Assembly (NCBI GenBank): GCA_003354225.1
Contig: PIVH01000109.1
Span: 1-7,916 of the forward strand
From: Globobulimina sp.
Taxonomy: Eukaryota; Foraminifera; Rotaliida
Length of the DNA stretch: 7,916 bases
Direction of reading: 5' to 3'
In this document: positions 5,707-7,916 of the stretch, piece by piece
How positions within the stretch are numbered: the first letter of the stretch is position 1
Layout: every line of letters begins with the position of its first letter
Position numbers and translations under genes: made by a program
The notes under the pieces: model-generated
Databases searched by the model: none
The model's input: only the letters and a program-made list of their open reading frames with translations
Told to the model about the DNA's origin: nothing

Positions 5707-7035
5707 TCAATCAATATCATCCATTATATCATCACCATCTTCTTGTTGGTGAATATTAATGCTTTCATCCTCTCTCTTTTGCATTGAATGAATGCCATCA
5801 ATCAATTCTTGACATTTATTTTTGAAGACATTAATAGTTTCCTTAAATAAATCAATCACATTTCGATATTGCCCAATACTCTCAATTGAAAAAATAAAAT
5901 GATTTCTCTTTTTCCTCAATTTAATAAACGGTAAATATGTTTTATTATCGTCCTTATCCACAATACATTTACCAAACAATTTATTCACTTTTTCGTCCAT
6001 AATACACGCTCGACACAAACTGCACTCTCTTTCCCGAGCTACAAAAATCTTACAATCTTCGATATCAAACACATTCTTCGGACATAACTGTTTTAAATAC
6101 ATAGCATCCTCTCGGACCACTTTATAATTCTCATTCCAATGCAATTCAATATGCGGCAATAACTTATAATAGGCAGTGCCGACTGGACTAAACTTCGCGT
6201 GATCTCTGCCAATGCCTCTGATGGCTCTCATGGATATTTCTATACATTGTCCAGGTCGTAATTTCGCGATAATTATATCATCAAAAACCATTTTAATGGG
6301 CGGATGATTGTGTTTCTTCAACAACTCCATCTGTCCCGGTTGTGCTATCCATTCGATATCACGCGATCTCACTGGTTTGCAACGCAAGTAATGGTGCAAG
6401 GATTTGCTATAATTGATATTATAAAAACACTTAAAAACAAACCTATGGAATTGATGTATCTTTTATGTGGCGGATCCTTTTCATTCGCCTGCGGATTTGC
6501 TTTGCACTCAACATATAATTTAAAAATTAATGTGTTTGCAGGGTCCTGTCCTTTTTCATATCGATTGTTGGGATCTGAGGCATCAATGAAGTCAAACAAA
6601 CGCGGATCCGCTGCAATGGGAATGAGACCCAATCGATGGCATAATACTTCATCTTGGAGAATAGAGTTATTTTGCAAGACACAGCAGTCTTCAATGGCCA
6701 TTGTAGACACTTCGGATAATAATATGCGACGGAACGCATTTGCTATCGAGGTGTCAATGCCAATCATGTCAAATGTCATTGAATTGTTTTCAATGTCAAT
6801 GTCTGTGATCTCAATTGATAAATCACGCACTAGTTTTTGTATGGACCACGAGTTATCAATACCTAGTCCTATAAATGCATCTGGGTCGCTTATCCCTGAC
6901 GTCTGTGTACGTTTATTTGATTGTAATATTCATAATAGAAACACTTTTGGGTGTACGTACGTGTTCGGGTGCTTCTTTTTCAATGAATACATTATCTCTG
7001 ATTTCTTTCAAGTGTTCTGGTAGTTCACTTGCCAT
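5707..7035 (-). CDS. RPAC1: RNA polymerase I and III subunit RPAC1 (AC40), three exons
   Basis: Exons 7035-6961, 6902-6443 and 6371-5707 give 399 residues; human and yeast proteins have about 335-346. RPAC1 pairs with RPAC2 (AC19) as the alpha-like platform on which polymerases I and III assemble in the nucleus. Family hallmarks are NAFRRILLSEV (80-90), HRLGLIPI (114-121), the YINSIVRSRDIEW joint across intron 2, LRPGQ (216-220), GIGRDHAKFSPV (231-242) and NHFIFSIES (335-343). An inserted domain at about 265-315 carries Cys275, Cys295, Cys298 and Cys301 (C-x19-C-x2-C-x2-C), as in iron-sulfur-bearing archaeal subunit D. The C-terminus adds an acidic tail (370-399). The ATG at 7035 is chosen because exon 1 ends in the donor GTACGT and joins in phase 0. 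The neighbouring coiled-coil gene is divergent, 60 bp away. Confidence 0.93.
6372..6442 (-). other. RPAC1 intron 2 (71 nt)
   Basis: Donor ATAG|GTTTGT and acceptor AACCAG|TGAGA. Splicing yields RYINSI-V-RSRDIEW, which aligns with the conserved segment of RPAC1 proteins ahead of the aromatic Trp. Without splicing, the frame of exon 2 ends at a TGA just inside the acceptor. Another acceptor (TTATAG at about 6406) is out of phase with this donor. Confidence 0.88.
6903..6960 (-). other. RPAC1 intron 1 (58 nt)
   Basis: Donor CAC|GTACGT and acceptor TACACAG|ACG, phase 0. Without it, the frame from the ATG at 7035 hits a stop after 36 codons, and the frame of exon 2 has a TGA at 6930-6932. Joining the two gives an N-terminal arm of the length expected before the first conserved strand. 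Confidence 0.82.
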
Positions 7036-7095
7036 TGTTTGCTGTGAATATGTTTTTTTTTACTTGAAAGTTTTTTTTTGTAGAGTCGAAAATAT
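7036..7095. promoter_or_regulatory. 60-bp divergent intergenic region, likely bidirectional promoter
   Basis: Only 60 bp separate the start codons of RPAC1 (minus) and the coiled-coil gene (plus). The stretch has two runs of nine T on the plus strand (7053-7061 and 7071-7079) flanking ACTTGAAAG. Poly(dA:dT) tracts of this kind disfavour nucleosomes and are common in compact eukaryotic promoters. No clear TATA box is seen apart from AAAATATATG next to the plus-strand start. Untranslated leaders must be very short, or promoter and coding sequences overlap. Confidence 0.55.
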
Positions 7096-7916
7096 ATGCC
7101 AGCAATGATGTGGTCTAAACCGAACACAAAATCAAGAAAACCGACGCAAAAACATAAGAGTAACCATAATAAGAAGCATATTGATTTTGATGGGAAAGCA
7201 ACAATATTTGATTTGCACTCGAAGGATAAAGCCAAAATTGGAGATTTAATACGCAAAGTTGTAGAACTTGACAAAGAAAACAAATGCAGCCAAGAAAAAG
7301 CAAAAGAAAAGCAGCTAAAATTAAAAAAGCAAGTCACTGCTCTCAAGTCACAGAATAATGAAATAATTAAACAACATTCAAAACTACGATCAAAGTTCCA
7401 TAAATCACTCAAATTGTTACAAAATTATCAAAATAAATTGAATACAAACAATGCATCCAAATCTGTACAACTGCAACAAAGCAAAAATAAATTGGAACTC
7501 ATTCAACAAAAAGAAATCCAAAAAGAAATTAATGATTTAAAACAACTAATTCTTGATTTGCATAATACACAACAACGCACACAACAAAAACAAAGAGAAA
7601 AGGAAAAGGAAAACAACTCTCGCCATTCGATGATATATTGTCATACCAATGAAATCAACAATTTATCACCAATTCAAACACCCAAATCATACCAAAAAGC
7701 ACCAGCACCATATCCATATCCAACATATCCAACGGAGAAACATAAAAAAACAAAAAGGGAAAATAAAATGGATAAAATGGATAAAAGTCGTTTGGATCAA
7801 TTATTGCGAATTCAATCAGGAAATTTCAAATCCAATAATCGGAAAAATGGCAATAAGAATGAGAAGAACAATATGCATTCATCGGCGTCATTGACTCATT
7901 TGAATAGAAACAAACA
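7096..7916 (+). CDS. Coiled-coil protein of unknown function (3' end outside window)
   Basis: The frame opens after a TAG at 7081 and runs uninterrupted from the ATG at 7096 to the right edge, at least 273 residues. I do not recognise a family. Residues 1-30 are basic (many Lys, His, Asn). Residues about 42-175 have heptad-like spacing of Leu, Ile and Val with abundant Lys, Glu and Gln, which suggests a long coiled coil. A Pro/Tyr-rich linker (APAPYPYPTYPT, 202-213) follows, and then a Lys/Asn-rich, probably disordered part with a MDKMDK repeat at 225-230. Two more Met codons at positions 4 and 5 are possible starts. Such proteins often act as scaffolds or cytoskeletal factors, but nothing here shows which. 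Divergence from RPAC1 with 60 bp between starts suggests shared promoter control. Confidence 0.72.
   Translation, partial: MPAMMWSKPNTKSRKPTQKHKSNHNKKHIDFDGKATIFDLHSKDKAKIGDLIRKVVELDKENKCSQEKAKEKQLKLKKQVTALKSQNNEIIKQHSKLRSKFHKSLKLLQNYQNKLNTNNASKSVQLQQSKNKLELIQQKEIQKEINDLKQLILDLHNTQQRTQQKQREKEKENNSRHSMIYCHTNEINNLSPIQTPKSYQKAPAPYPYPTYPTEKHKKTKRENKMDKMDKSRLDQLLRIQSGNFKSNNRKNGNKNEKNNMHSSASLTHLNRNK

Noticed and set aside
6304-7023. Plus-strand reading frame of 239 residues opposite RPAC1
   Set aside because: It lies antisense to well-supported RPAC1 exons and crosses both introns; its sequence resembles nothing.
7008-7412. Minus-strand frame opposite the coiled-coil gene
   Set aside because: It is Phe/Leu/Ser-rich, the expected reverse of Lys/Gln/Asn-rich coding sequence, and it overlaps the RPAC1 start and the promoter.

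Overview
The window looks like A+T-rich nuclear DNA of a unicellular eukaryote; I cannot assign a lineage. The main evidence is a clear subunit gene of RNA polymerases I and III (RPAC1/AC40) that reads correctly only after two short GT-AG introns (58 and 71 nt) are removed. A second gene shows two more introns of the same size class (64 and 70 nt). Standard stop codons are used (TAA and TGA). There are no bacterial operon features, no CRISPR array and no tRNA that I could find.

Layout, left to right. Positions 1-1618 (minus strand, running off the left edge) hold a reading frame with an APE-like endonuclease/exonuclease/phosphatase (EEP) domain of the kind found in non-LTR retrotransposons, behind about 249 residues of unknown sequence. 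Positions 1895-2056 are its probable leader and TATA-like element. Positions 2221-4637 (minus) are a three-exon gene for a roughly 760-residue protein that I do not recognise, with an acidic start, a Cys/His cluster and a long Asp/Asn-rich tail. Positions 4640-4800 are its probable pyrimidine-rich leader and TATA-like element. Positions 4800-5706 are a non-genic stretch packed with a 23-bp stem-loop, two pairs of near-identical direct repeats, a recurring 8-mer and a short telomere-like motif. Positions 5707-7035 (minus) are RPAC1 in three exons. Only 60 bp separate its start from that of a divergent plus-strand gene (7096 to the right edge) for a Lys/Gln/Asn-rich coiled-coil protein.

The genes do not form an obvious pathway. 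RPAC1 is a housekeeping gene sharing a tiny bidirectional promoter with the coiled-coil gene. The two other minus-strand genes share one 5' plan: a TATA-like box, then about 150 nt of pyrimidine-rich leader. The most interesting points are the unrecognised spliced gene, the archaeal-style cysteine pattern retained in RPAC1, the EEP protein with a large N-terminal addition and an altered metal-ligand position, and the repeat-rich intergenic stretch.
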